Assembly (NCBI GenBank): GCA_030770535.1
Contig: JASVEC010000005.1
Coordinates: forward strand, 1,116,001 to 1,180,000
Direction of reading: 5' to 3'
From: Batkoa obscura
Lineage: Eukaryota; Entomophthoromycota; Entomophthoromycetes; Entomophthorales; Batkoaceae
Length of the DNA: 64,000 nt
The notes below the pieces were generated by a model that worked only from the letters and a program-made list of their open reading frames with translations, was not told where the DNA came from and did no database searches. Made by a program: the position numbers and the translations under genes. Below are positions 39,620-50,059 of the stretch, one piece after another; the first letter of the stretch is position 1, and each line of letters begins with the position of its first letter.

Positions 39620-40138
39620 TTATTTTAATCAATAAGAAAAATTTTAAATTTTTTAAGTGAAACTAATGAGGAGGGTTAATTATACCAAAGGTTGAAATAG
39701 CAAAGTCTTTGCGGTAAAATAATAGTAAAAATAATATTTTCATATAACCTTTTAATTAATAAACACAGATAATTTTAAGTTTAAAATTTAAGGCTGGGCT
39801 AAGGTGTAAAAGTGATTGAAATTTTTATTAATAAAAGTGTAAATGGTTATAGCTCTATGGTTATTATAAAATAAGTGCTTCTAATTTCAGATATTTATTT
39901 TTTATTAAGTTGTTCAACTTTATTATTAATACCTATAACAAATATGAAAATTTATAAAAAATAAAGTAAAAGCTATTTTTGTATGATACATAATAACTGT
40001 TAAGATTCATTATAAAAAAATGTATTCGCCAAACTTCTATAATTGTAAATATTAAGTTGGTTTTAATTGTTAAGTGCTTTGAGTTGTTATAGCTTTAACC
40101 TTGTTATAACATCAGTATTTAAAAAAAAATAAAAGATA
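39620..40138. other. Intergenic, AT-rich
   Basis: About 0.5 kb after NTO1 with no recognised feature. Confidence 0.5.
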
Positions 40139-41286
40139 ACTAAACCGTGGTCTGATTTTTTCTTGCTATATGAAAATGATAGAGCAATGTTGAATTCATA
40201 ATCTGACATCTCAAAGTTTTATAAATTAGAACATGAAGTATGAAAAGTCAAGGGAACCGTTTCCTAAAGTAAGATATTTAATATTTAATGTTATTATATT
40301 ACTACACTTTTTAGGATAAATCTCTCTAATTAAAAATAACAAATTAAGATAATGATAAACTTAAACTTAAATTTATAATACTTGGCATACTAAATATTGA
40401 ATAAAAATGTTTTAATAATATATTATAACACTCTATTTTTAGTTGGTTCAATTTTGTAAACATTTCATTATAATTGTTTTAGCTAAAGCAATATATGGGA
40501 ATGTATTTTTTGGTTTCATTACTTTTTCCATTTTTTAAGCGCTATTTGAGTGGAAAAATTGCTAGTAAAATCCTTAAACATAAAAGTACATCCCCATATC
40601 TATATTCAAAGTGTAACTTTTTTAATTGCAAGAATTGTTTGTTCATAAAGTAAGCGAGTTCTCCCCATTTAAGATTATCACGGTTTATTTTGAGCACTTT
40701 TAAATTTTCAAGTTTATTTAATAACTTCCCAAAATATGATATCTCATTATTAAAGTCATATTCAATTATTAGTATTCTTATAGTCGATGGTAAAATAGGT
40801 ATTATTAGCTTTCTGAAATAATTATCTACATGATTGAGTTTTAGATACTTTAACTTTTGTAACACTTCGATACAAATGTTATTGATAGATAGATATTTTT
40901 CATTTTTGATACCATCAATAAAAATTTTGTAAGCAAGACTTACCAACGAAATGTCTTTAAAATATTGTCTTTTTTCAAGTATCTACTTGATGTAGTATAC
41001 AGCTTTGTAATATTGGGGTAGATTGAAGAATGGATGGGTGAATCTATATACCCTCTATGGTCCAAAGATTTGATACGTTTCTCATACTTTTTATACCCAT
41101 TATACATTCCTTTCCTTTTTTTGTAACATTGGCTTGGAGATACATCCTCCTATATTATCGTCATTATTACTTAACTCTATCCTTTACAACTTGTAAGTAA
41201 ATTAATTTTATCATCGTCTTTAAGATGATTCAGTACTTCTTTACCACATCCTTTCCTGAATCCTTGAGTTTAAAGTTACTAGTCAT
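40139..41286 (-). pseudogene. F-box/LRR protein, broken copy C, split by a MITE
   Basis: On the minus strand a start codon (41286, MTSNFKLKDS) leads, after one frame change, to an F-box half KEVLNHLKDDDKINLLTSCK, then a stop. KKYEKRIKSLDHRGYI and NITKLYTTSSRYLKK correspond to KKAIKRYGRYIKCLE and NIKLYTNFDLYLKN of copy A. LRR parts follow (LQKLKYLKLNHVDNYF, LENLKVLKINRDNLK, QLKKLHFEY), interrupted by MITE copy 9. Beyond the element the family resumes: MFTKLNQLKIECYN, HFYSIFSMPSIINLSL, REIYPKKCSNIITLN, and a DHGL match near 40145. Several stops and shifts make it clearly non-functional. Because the gene continues on both sides, the MITE is a true insertion here. Confidence 0.72.
40493..40599 (-). 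mobile_element. 107-bp MITE, copy 9
   Basis: Exactly 107 bp, ends ATATGGGAATG and CATCCCCATAT, TA on both sides. Inserted within F-box pseudogene C. Confidence 0.9.
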
Positions 41287-42610
41287 ATTAAACTTAATAA
41301 AAATCAAAACAATTAGCTAAGAAAGACTTTAATATTATGCTTAAGCAGCGAACATTGTTCCACCAATACTATGTAGTAATAACTATTTTGAAGTCATAGC
41401 TAGTGGTTTTTTTTAAATCTTGAGAGATCATAAGGCCCTAGGTGTTTTATATATCGGATAAAGAAAGTACAAGGTTTTGATGCTTTAGAGACGATACAAA
41501 AAGAAAAAACTTTAGAAGACATGCTATTATTAGGTTTGTGGTTACAAAAGGCGTCTTTTTGTTAAGACTTTGTGTTGATTTTAATGAGGTTGCAGTTTAG
41601 GGCAGACGCATTAGTGTGAAAAAAAGTACTTTTAATGGCATTTATGATTGTTGAAACATTGTAAATTGATATATAATAACCATTTTTCGTATATTAGCTC
41701 ACGAAGGTCAATATTAATTCATGTTTTTACTCTTATAAACATCATATTTGAGTGCTAATCAAGAGTAAATTCAAAGTCAAAAAGTTAAATTTGTGTTATA
41801 AAATCTTTTGGAAAATACTGGTACTTTATAATTTATAATCATAACAGACTTAGTTAGCTATAGTTTAAATATATAGAGATCACAGTGATGTATGATTAAG
41901 ATATCAAAATGTTGACCAAAAAGCTAGACAAGCAAACTTTAAGTTGTTTCTAGGTCCTAATATTTAACTATGTCAAAACATAAAGCAGAGAATGCTTTTG
42001 TTAATTCAGATATATTTAGAAGTAAAGTTGTTAAGTGTGGCTTAATAACTAAACTTTTTAGCTATCCATCGTAACTTTTAATAGGAACAAAGGTTTTGCT
42101 GCTCTATTTACAACTGCATTGTAGGATGCTCAAAAAAACAGCAGAATTATAGTGTTTTGTTATATCATCTAATGTTTTATTTTATGCTAACTATTAACAT
42201 GATAATCAGATTAATATTTAATTAAATTAATTTTATTGTTCGAATAACTATAATGATATAAACTTCGTCAAATATCTATGTTTATTCATTAAAATATTCT
42301 TATATTATATTGTTTAAGTAATAAACTATAAATAAACTTAGTTTATTATTAATATAATATTATTAAATATATATTTAACGATTCCTTGTTTAAACTAGAA
42401 ATTGGGTACCAGGGGTTCGATTGATTGGTTAATACAATTAAAAAATATTTTTCTAAATATTAAAATAGATATAAGGAATAGGGATGACTTATATGTAAAA
42501 AAGCACTTCCTATCGCATGATTTTGGTAAATTAAAAATCTACAATCTGTTAAGAAAAAGATTAAGTAGAGAGAAAAATATGACAAATGAAGTGAACAATT
42601 ATATTAAATA
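41287..42610. other. Intergenic, AT-rich
   Basis: 1.3 kb upstream of the trypsin cluster. A 74-codon frame at 42402-42626 is Lys/Asn-rich with no recognisable motif and overlaps the first trypsin promoter; not called. Confidence 0.5.
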
Positions 42611-42688
42611 CTCGAATAAAGAATAACTAAAACAACGTGATCCTGAAATCAAACAATATAATCATAGGATTTGAAAACTATAAATACG
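42611..42688 (+). promoter_or_regulatory. Trypsin 1 promoter block
   Basis: Contains CTCGAATAAAGAATAACT, ACGTGAT and the TATA box ACTATAAATAC (42678-42688), about 50-60 nt before the ATG. The same elements in the same order precede the other three trypsin genes, with more divergence here. Confidence 0.65.
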
Positions 42689-42737
42689 GTGCGAGAACTT
42701 AAGAATTAACAAAAATTAAATAATAATAAAATTAATC

Positions 42738-43520
42738 ATGAATCTGAAATTAGTAGTTCTTACAGCATTAGTCACTTTATCTCAAGCAGCCGATGTATTA
42801 CCACCTGCAAGAATCGTTGGAGGATATGAAGTATCACCCAAATTTAAATATCCATGGATGTTAAGTTTAGATTTCCTGAAACGTCATTTATGTGGTGGAA
42901 TGGCTTATAAAACCAATCTAATCATCACTGCTGCTCATTGTGATATTTATGAAATCAAGAATTGGAGCGCCAGTTTCCATCGTCATGATTTATCCCTTAC
43001 TGAAGGCAAAGAGCAAGGTAAAAGATACAAGGTGATTTCTCGTAAATCGCACCCGAATTACGATGGTAACAAGTTTGATTTAAACGATGTATCTATTTGG
43101 AAAGTTGAAGGTACTTGGGGTCTAAGCCAAAAAGATACGTTTGTTTTTGATGATGGAAAATTTGCTAAATCAACTAATCAGTTGCTAGTTACTGTTGGTT
43201 GGGGTGCTACATCACCAGGCGCAAGAGGAAGTAACTTATTAATGGAATTAAAAGTACCTACTTATGATACTAAGAAATGTGTTGACTCTTACAAATCAGT
43301 TAACAAAATAGTCAATGATACCGTGATGTTCTGCGCTGGCTATCCAGAAGGAGCCAAAGATGCTTGTCAAGGTGATTCTGGAGGTCCAATCTTCAAAGTT
43401 GAACCAGGAAAAACTACTCTTGTTGGTATTACTTCATGGGGTCATGGATGTGCTCAAAAGAATTTCCCAGGGGTTTATGTTAAGTTGTTTAAGTTTAAAT
43501 CTTTTATTGATAAGTTTTAA
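42738..43520 (+). CDS. Secreted trypsin-like serine protease 1 (S1 family)
   Basis: Intronless, 260 aa. Signal peptide MNLKLVVLTALVTLSQA, short propeptide, activation site R25-IVGG. Catalytic triad His67 (TAAHC), Asp117 (LNDVSIWK), Ser214 (GDSGGP). Asp208 lies six residues before the Ser, the trypsin specificity position, and GITSWGHGCAQKNFPGVY is close to animal trypsin, so cleavage after Lys/Arg is expected. Six cysteines form the usual three pairs (52-68, 181-199, 210-238). Such enzymes in insect-associated fungi degrade host cuticle and haemolymph proteins; that role is inferred. First of four tandem copies in one orientation. It differs from copies 2-3 mainly in the middle third (ISRKSHPNYDGNKF, VFDDGKF). 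Confidence 0.95.
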   Translation: MNLKLVVLTALVTLSQAADVLPPARIVGGYEVSPKFKYPWMLSLDFLKRHLCGGMAYKTNLIITAAHCDIYEIKNWSASFHRHDLSLTEGKEQGKRYKVISRKSHPNYDGNKFDLNDVSIWKVEGTWGLSQKDTFVFDDGKFAKSTNQLLVTVGWGATSPGARGSNLLMELKVPTYDTKKCVDSYKSVNKIVNDTVMFCAGYPEGAKDACQGDSGGPIFKVEPGKTTLVGITSWGHGCAQKNFPGVYVKLFKFKSFIDKF

Positions 43521-43933
43521 ACTTTTTAGTTAATACTTGTAATTAGCATCAGATTTAGTAACTAACTATTGCAGTTTAAATTAACTATTATTAAATGATC
43601 GTTAAAATTTATTGTATTTATCGAATTTTTATCTTTATGTGACATTACGAAATTGATCATATATAACCTAAATAAAATGAGTTTTTGTATGGTTTGATAT
43701 AGACTCAATTATTTACATTAAAACTGATAGTATTGATATTAGGAAAGGTTTTATATAAAATTATTCATTATTTATAGTCAAGTATTTTACTCTCGATTTT
43801 AAAACTCTAGAGTTTAATGATGCAAATATAATACAATAGTTAATGGTGAGATATGAAGTAACTTTCTAAACTTAAACACAAGGTTTGAGTCACCATTTTA
43901 AACTTTTTCGGTATTTCAACGAATAAAAATCCT

Positions 43934-43966
43934 AAAATTTAAAATTTAAAATTTAAAATTTAAAAA
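43934..43966. repeat. 7-bp tandem repeat (AAAATTT)n
   Basis: Over four perfect units downstream of trypsin 1. Confidence 0.88.
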
Positions 43967-44374
43967 TGGATTAAAGTTAATTTTTTTAAATCTTGAAGGA
44001 GTTAGGAATCCCAAATGGTTTATTGTTGGAGGTAAGCAAAAGTATAAAAAGCCTGATTGAGTAGTGAAGTGGGGTTTATCGAGATATGCAAGAGATTAAA
44101 GGAGAACTGGAAAATCGGTCAATTTAGCTTCACCTGATTTGGACTTGAGTGGGTTAAATTTCATAGATTCGAACCCTAATTTATATAACACCACCCAAGA
44201 GTGGAAGAGAGTAGACACACACAAACTATCAATAGTCTGGTTATTGGATTCTAGTTAGTTTATAAAATACGAATTTTATTATTATTGCTATTGAATGAAG
44301 GTTTAAACTAAATTAAAGTGAAGCCTTTTGCTATTAAAAGTTAGCCAGAGTCCAGTCTCCTGAGATCTAAATAG

Positions 44375-44475
44375 TATAGAAACGTCCTTTTTACTTTAGT
44401 ACTTTGTCTACTTTTTAAGTAGTATAAGCTTTAAAAATTATTAACAAAGCTCTTAAACACAAAAACTGCTCGCAT
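44375..44475 (-). mobile_element. Degenerate 107-bp MITE relic
   Basis: Weak full-length match: CGTCCTTTTTA, ACTTTTTAAGTAGTAT, ATTATTAACAAAGCTCTTAAA, ACACAAAAACTGCTCGCATT, in the order of the family core. The central AGCGCT is lost. An old copy if real. Confidence 0.45.
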
Positions 44476-45291
44476 TAAATTTCTTAAATTCGTCGAAGTA
44501 CTATAAAGCAGGTTAGTAGTATAGATTCAAGCATGAATTTTAATAAGAGTAGCTATGAACAAGGTACACCAAATCTTATTACTAAATTTGATTTTTTTTT
44601 TTGCAGTTTTATAACCACCTACAAGTAAACATAATGCCTCAGGCTAGCTTGTAGTTGAAATTGAAAGTAGCCTTCAGGAACTAATTAACCTTTGATAATT
44701 TTATAATAGCATTTTGCAATAAAATTTGCTTTTCATAATGGATCAGAAAGCCAACGATTTATTCAATCGTCCTTGTATATTAAAAAATAACCTCATATTA
44801 AAATACTATAATATATACAAAACCAACGCAAGTGTTAATGCTAGGGTTATTATTACTGCTAGAGTCGCACCAAGGCTAACAATGAAGTTAAGGTTGGGAT
44901 TAGGCCAAGAATAATATTAATTGTAAACTTAAATTTCCAATCTTTTCATTAACTTTAATCATGTAGTAAGACAATACCTAATATTTGGTATTATAGTTTA
45001 TGCTTTGATTTTTTGCTTATAGTTCTTATAGTTAAAGGTATTAACTTGAAAAATTAGCAATTATTTTTATTAATTTTATTAATTTTTATTGGGTGAGAAA
45101 GGAATACTTTATTAAAAAATTGGCACACTGATCCGCTATAATAATCCAAAGATTGATTTGATATAAATGACAAGTATAACTATTAAGGGAGTGCATTGTA
45201 CTATAGCGGACTAATTTGGATTTCAATTTATTTCTTAAAATACAGGATTAAGTAGTTGCCGTTTTAAGTAGGGATAAATCGAACCTAAAGA

Positions 45292-45395
45292 GAACCATTA
45301 TACCCAATGCTTGAATTAAGAATAATTAAAGCGTGATTTCGACATTAAATAGTACAAGAAAAAGTTAGCTGGAACTATAAATACAGAGGAAGAAC
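45292..45395 (+). promoter_or_regulatory. Trypsin 2 promoter block
   Basis: Box A (ATGCTTGAATTAAGAATAAT, around 45307-45326), box B (CGTGATTTCGACATTAAATA then GTACAA, 45332-45357) and TATA ACTATAAATACAGAGGAAG (from 45375). Order and spacing are nearly identical before trypsin 3. Confidence 0.8.
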
Positions 45396-45452
45396 CCAAA
45401 AATTAATTAAACAAAATTAAGAAAAATTAGTATAAATTAATATATATTAATC

Positions 45453-46238
45453 ATGAATCTGAAATTAGTAGTTCTTACAGCATTAGTCACTTTATCTCAA
45501 GCAGCCGATGTATTACCACCTGCAAGAATCGTTGGAGGATATGAAGTATCACCCAAATTTAAATATCCATGGATGTTAAGTTTAGATTTCCTGAAACGTC
45601 ATTTATGTGGTGGAATGGCTTATAAAACCAATCTAATCATCACTGCTGCTCATTGTACTATCTATGAAACTAACAATTGGAGCGCCAGTTTCCATCGTCA
45701 TGATTTATCCCTTACTGAAGATAAAGAACAGGGTAAAGGATACAAGGTGATTTCTCGTAAAGCCCACCCAAAATATGATGCCAATAAGTTTGATTTAAAT
45801 GATGTAGCTATTTGGAAAATTGAAGGCAATTGGGGTTTAGCTCAAAAAGATACTTTTATCATTGATGATGGTAAATTTGCTAAATCAACTAATCAATTAT
45901 TAGTTACTATTGGTTGGGGTGCTACTTCAGCAGGTGGTAAAGGGAGCAATGTATTATTAGAATTAAAAGTACCTACTTATGATACTAAGAAATGTGTTGA
46001 CTCTTACAAATCAGTTAACAAAATAGTCAATGATACCGTGATGTTCTGCGCTGGCTATCCAGAAGGAGCTAAAGATGCTTGTCAAGGTGATTCTGGAGGT
46101 CCAATCTTCAAAGTTGAACCAGGAAAAACTACTCTTGTTGGTATTACTTCATGGGGTCATGGATGCGCCCAAAAAAGTTTCCCAGGGGTTTATACTAAGT
46201 TGTTTATGTTTAAATCTTTTATTGACCAAAAGTTTTAA
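45453..46238 (+). CDS. Secreted trypsin-like serine protease 2
   Basis: Intronless, 261 aa. Same signal peptide, activation site R25-IVGG and triad (His67, Asp117, Ser214; Asp208) as copy 1. The first ~200 nt are identical to trypsin 1 at the DNA level, the middle (NDVAIWKIEGNWGLAQKDTF) is identical to copies 3 and 4, and the last ~200 nt are nearly identical in all four. This patchwork points to gene conversion. Asn194 in NDT is a possible N-glycosylation site shared by all copies. Confidence 0.95.
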   Translation: MNLKLVVLTALVTLSQAADVLPPARIVGGYEVSPKFKYPWMLSLDFLKRHLCGGMAYKTNLIITAAHCTIYETNNWSASFHRHDLSLTEDKEQGKGYKVISRKAHPKYDANKFDLNDVAIWKIEGNWGLAQKDTFIIDDGKFAKSTNQLLVTIGWGATSAGGKGSNVLLELKVPTYDTKKCVDSYKSVNKIVNDTVMFCAGYPEGAKDACQGDSGGPIFKVEPGKTTLVGITSWGHGCAQKSFPGVYTKLFMFKSFIDQKF

Positions 46239-47551
46239 GCTCTTTAATTAATATTTGCAATTGATATCAAAATTGGTATTATAGTATCTATTCCAGTTTG
46301 CATTGGAGTTAATAATAAATTATCATTTTAAGTATCAAACTGTTAAATCTATTTTTTCAATTATTTTATGTTAATTAAATCAATTTACTAGTTTAAATAT
46401 AAATGTTTTAAAATACAGGTAAAAAGTTGGTACAAACCAATAATATTTACTGGTGAGACTGTATAACCCTAATTATTTAATTTAATCCTAATAATAAAAG
46501 TTATCCTTGAAGAACATATATTAAGACTCATTATCTATAATCAGTTCTTGGAGTTTTGCTTTTTAAAACCTGTCTTTAATGATACAAATATAATACAATA
46601 AATAATGATTAGACATAAAGTAAGTTTCTAAATTTAAACACAAGGCTTGAGCCCAAATTTTAACTGCTTTGGCACATTTTGACAAAGCATAAACAATTAA
46701 ACAATATAGCTTAATGGGATGTATATAATTTTTGAGATAAAAAAGTATACAAAACTTTTTGTAAAAAAATAAATAAAATTTTTACAAAGAATAAGGCTAA
46801 CTTTTTATTACTTAGAAGTTAATTATAGACTAGTTTGTCTAAATTCAAATTGTATTAAACATCGTATTTTATTTCTGCTCTTGACCATTTTTTAGGTAAC
46901 TTAAAATAAAAAATTGCTGGCATTCTTAAAACTATGTCCACATTAAGTTTTTTACATTTTGACAAAATGTAAAAAACAGTCTAATATCATGGGTTCAACT
47001 CATGAATTCTATGAAATTAAGTTATAAAAAAGATATATAAACAATTAACAATTCAGAATAATTTTGATATATGCTCTATCTTTCTAACAAGCCTTATAAC
47101 TGTTTAACAAGTAAAACCAAAAAATCAACTACAAAGTAGTTGAAATTAAAAAGAATCTTTATAGACTCGATTGTGTTTTTGAAATTTTATACAAATGTAT
47201 AGAAATAAAGATTAAATTCTATGTAAATTATAAGGATAGCATCTAACGCAATGTTTTGCCTTATAAGCCACTAATTTAGTTATTAGAATTTATTAATATA
47301 AAGATTAAGCGATTACCCTTTTAAGTAGGAAAAGCTATTTGTTATTTGTAGGGTGACTCAATAGTATTTTAGTTAAAGCTATAGTAAAGATACTTTAAAA
47401 GTAAATAAATCTAATTTCACGTTAAAATAAGTCTCGTAAAATTTATCTCTATTCAGAAGAGATATGTATCTTAAACATAACTATTATTTTTATTTCCAGG
47501 TTTTGATAAACGTATATATTGTATATAATAAGTAATAAGATTATTAAATTT
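46239..47551. other. Spacer between trypsins 2 and 3
   Basis: AT-rich. About 46578-46680 repeats the block found after trypsin 1, including TTTAAACACAAGGCTTGAG. A motif TTTTGACAAAATGTAAAAAA near 46960 has relatives after trypsin 3 (near 48915). No gene. Confidence 0.6.
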
Positions 47552-47720
47552 TGTGGTAATTTGCATAAAGTTAATTTCCACATTCTCACAATTCATGACA
47601 GTCCAAAATAAAAGCGAACCATTGTATTCAATGCTCGAATTAAGAATAATTGGAAAACGTGATTTCGACATTAAATAGTACAATCAGCACATTTGAAAAG
47701 TATAAATACAGAGGAAGAGC
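47552..47720 (+). promoter_or_regulatory. Trypsin 3 promoter block
   Basis: Upstream GGTAATTTGCATA (47554) and CATGACA, then box A (CAATGCTCGAATTAAGAATA), box B (CGTGATTTCGACATTAAATA, 47658 on) and TATA AGTATAAATACAGAGGAAG (47699 on). The far-upstream block recurs before trypsin 4. Confidence 0.8.
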
Positions 47721-47746
47721 TTGAAAACTAATGAAAAAAATTAATT

Positions 47747-48532
47747 ATGAATTTAAAATTAGTAGCTCTTACAGCATTAGTCACTTTATCTCAAGCAGCC
47801 GATGTATTACCACCTGCAAGAATCGTTGGAGGATATGAAGTATCACCCAAATTTAAATATCCATGGATGTTAAGTTTAGATTTCCTGAAACGTCATTTAT
47901 GTGGTGGAATGGCTTACAAAAACAATTTGATCATTACCGCTGCTCATTGCACTGTTTACGATACCAAGAATTGGAGTGCTAGTTTCCATCGTCATGATAT
48001 ATCTCTTACTGAAGATAAAGAACAGGGTAAGAGATATCAAGTGATTGATCGTAAAGCTCATCCAGATTATGATGCCAATAAGTTTGATTTAAATGATGTA
48101 GCTATTTGGAAAATTGAAGGCAATTGGGGTTTAGCTCAAAAAGATACTTTTATCATTGATGATGGTACATTTGCTAAATCAACTAATCAATTATTAGTTA
48201 CTATTGGTTGGGGTGCTACTTCAGCAGGTGGTAAAGGGAGCAATGTATTATTAGAATTAAAAGTACCTACTTATGATACTAAGAAATGTGTTGACTCTTA
48301 CAAATCAGTTAACAAAATAGTCAATGATACCGTGATGTTCTGCGCTGGCTATCCAGAAGGAGCCAAAGATGCTTGTCAAGGTGATTCTGGAGGTCCAATC
48401 TTCAAAGTTGAACCAGGAAAAACTACTCTTGTTGGTATTACTTCATGGGGTCATGGATGCGTCCAAAAAAGTTTCCCAGGGGTATATACTAAGTTGTTCA
48501 TGTTCAAGTCCTTTATTGAACAAAACTATTAA
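47747..48532 (+). CDS. Secreted trypsin-like serine protease 3
   Basis: Intronless, 261 aa; signal peptide, R25-IVGG, His67, Asp117, Asp208, Ser214 intact. N-terminal third like copies 1-2; from IDRKAHPDYDANKFD onward its DNA equals copy 4 for over 100 nt; C-terminal ~200 nt are shared by all. Near the end it reads GHGCVQKSFPG where copies 1 and 2 have GHGCAQK. Predicted active, Lys/Arg-specific. Confidence 0.95.
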   Translation: MNLKLVALTALVTLSQAADVLPPARIVGGYEVSPKFKYPWMLSLDFLKRHLCGGMAYKNNLIITAAHCTVYDTKNWSASFHRHDISLTEDKEQGKRYQVIDRKAHPDYDANKFDLNDVAIWKIEGNWGLAQKDTFIIDDGTFAKSTNQLLVTIGWGATSAGGKGSNVLLELKVPTYDTKKCVDSYKSVNKIVNDTVMFCAGYPEGAKDACQGDSGGPIFKVEPGKTTLVGITSWGHGCVQKSFPGVYTKLFMFKSFIEQNY

Positions 48533-49198
48533 AACCTTTAATTGATACTTGTTGGTATCAAAATTAATAGTAACTAACTATTGCAGTTTAGATTAAAAAT
48601 TATAATAAATAATTGTTGAAGTTTATAGGGTTCTCCATCTTTAAATTACTTATGTTGATGAAATTAAATTTTATTATTTGTATGCAAAGATATTTTGTAA
48701 AGCTTGTTATAAGTATAACTATTTCGACTAATCTTAATAGTACAGTAATTTCAAGTAATACTTATAAGATAATTTATAGATTGAATCAATTATTTTAATA
48801 TTTAGCTTTGAAATTGACTTTTAATACAGCAAATTTAATTAATAATTTCAGGGATGTAATTAGTCATTTAAATCCATATACATGGTACAAGGCCACATTT
48901 TATACTGTTTTGGAATTTTGACAAACTGTAAAAAACGGTATATGCAATGTCTTTTGAATTTTATTCATTTATTCCATTATGTAGCATAAAATTTCAAAAA
49001 CGATTAAATATTTCAATGAAGAACTATTAAAATATTGTAGTATTTCGCAAAATAAAGTGGGCGATTTTACTAACGAAGACTTTGTATTGTAATCCAATTT
49101 ATTTTGCAAATAGTTGAAGCTTTATAACCTTTATAACTTTTTGAAATACATTAAAAAATTGAGAACCGGTTTTTATAAGTTTGAAGTGTTTATTAATC
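48533..49198. other. Spacer between trypsins 3 and 4, first part
   Basis: AT-rich, with a decayed relative of the post-trypsin block (ATTTTGACAAACTGTAAAAAA near 48914). The 61-codon frame at 48613-48798 lacks features and is not called. Confidence 0.5.
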
Positions 49199-49304
49199 AT
49201 ATGGGGATGTATTTTTTTGTTTAAGGATCTTACTAACAATCTTTCCACTCAAATAGCACTTAAAGAATTGAAAAAGTGATGAAACCAAAAAAAACATACC
49301 CATA
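49199..49304 (+). mobile_element. 107-bp MITE, copy 10
   Basis: 106 bp, left end ATATGGGGATGTATTT, right end CATACCCATA, TA on both sides. Core AAATAGCACTTAAAG has a single change from AGCGCT. It sits between trypsins 3 and 4, with no counterpart in the other spacers, so it arrived after the duplication. Confidence 0.9.
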
Positions 49305-49858
49305 CTTTAATGTTTTCAAAAAACGGATATTTGCATGTTAGACAGGATTTAATATATATATATAAAGTTGAGGTGTATGTTAATATCTGAAATATCAAAT
49401 AAATGAGAAGCACTGTTTGATAATAAAAAAGTTGATTTGAATACTTTAGAAAGCTAATCTTACTAATTTCTACTTCAAAAATATTGCAGAGGGGTTCTAT
49501 AAAATACTCAATTTTATTAATAATTTAAGAATTATCAAACAAAGCAAATAAAGCATACATCAAAAACGTATAGCCCATGACTATCACTATTTGGCTTTAT
49601 AGTATCTTTTGAATACCAAAAGGCTTTTTATTGAATGAATTCTGTGGCTGCTTCAAAAATAGCTATATTCTGAAAAACAGCATTTTTTAAAATTTATAGA
49701 AGATTATACAAATCGTTTTATATTCAATAGAAAAACAATTAAAAGCTCTACGGCTTCATCTTTTTTAACACTTTTTATTATTCTTTTCAATTTTTATACT
49801 TTAATCTTCATCAACTTTGTATTACCACTGTATTATCAAAATAGACTTCGAAAATTTG

Positions 49859-50020
49859 GCGGTAATTTGCATAGAATCAAACCTTTTAAATTTCATAACT
49901 CATGACAACTCAAAATGAAATGAACCACTGTCTTCATGCTCAATTAAAATTATTAAAAGCATGATTTTGTTATTGAACAATACAATCAGGGACTTTGGAA
50001 ACTATAAATATATCGAAAGA
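49859..50020 (+). promoter_or_regulatory. Trypsin 4 promoter block
   Basis: GCGGTAATTTGCATA, CATGACA, box A (CATGCTCAATTAAAATTAT), a diverged box B (CATGATTTTGTTATTGAACA) and TATA ACTATAAATA at 50001-50010. Same layout as trypsin 3 but with more substitutions. Confidence 0.7.
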
Positions 50021-50059
50021 ATCCAAAAGTTAACCGAACAAATTTAGTACTAATTAATT

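Larger units (their letters stand above)
43521..45291. other. Spacer between trypsins 1 and 2
   Basis: Holds a block (about 43815-43920, starting GATGCAAATATAATACAATA) that recurs after trypsin 2 (about 46578-46680), a 7-bp AAAATTT repeat at 43934-43966 and a degenerate MITE near 44375. A minus-strand GGGTTCGAATCT at 44166-44177 resembles a tRNA B box but no cloverleaf forms. A 62-codon frame at 44726-44914 is not convincing. Confidence 0.6.

Noticed and set aside
42402-42626. 74-codon frame before trypsin 1
   Set aside because: Overlaps the shared promoter block and shows only Lys/Asn/Ile-rich chance composition.
44100-44240. tRNA-like B box (GGGTTCGAATCT on the minus strand)
   Set aside because: No matching T stem, A box or acceptor pairing could be drawn.
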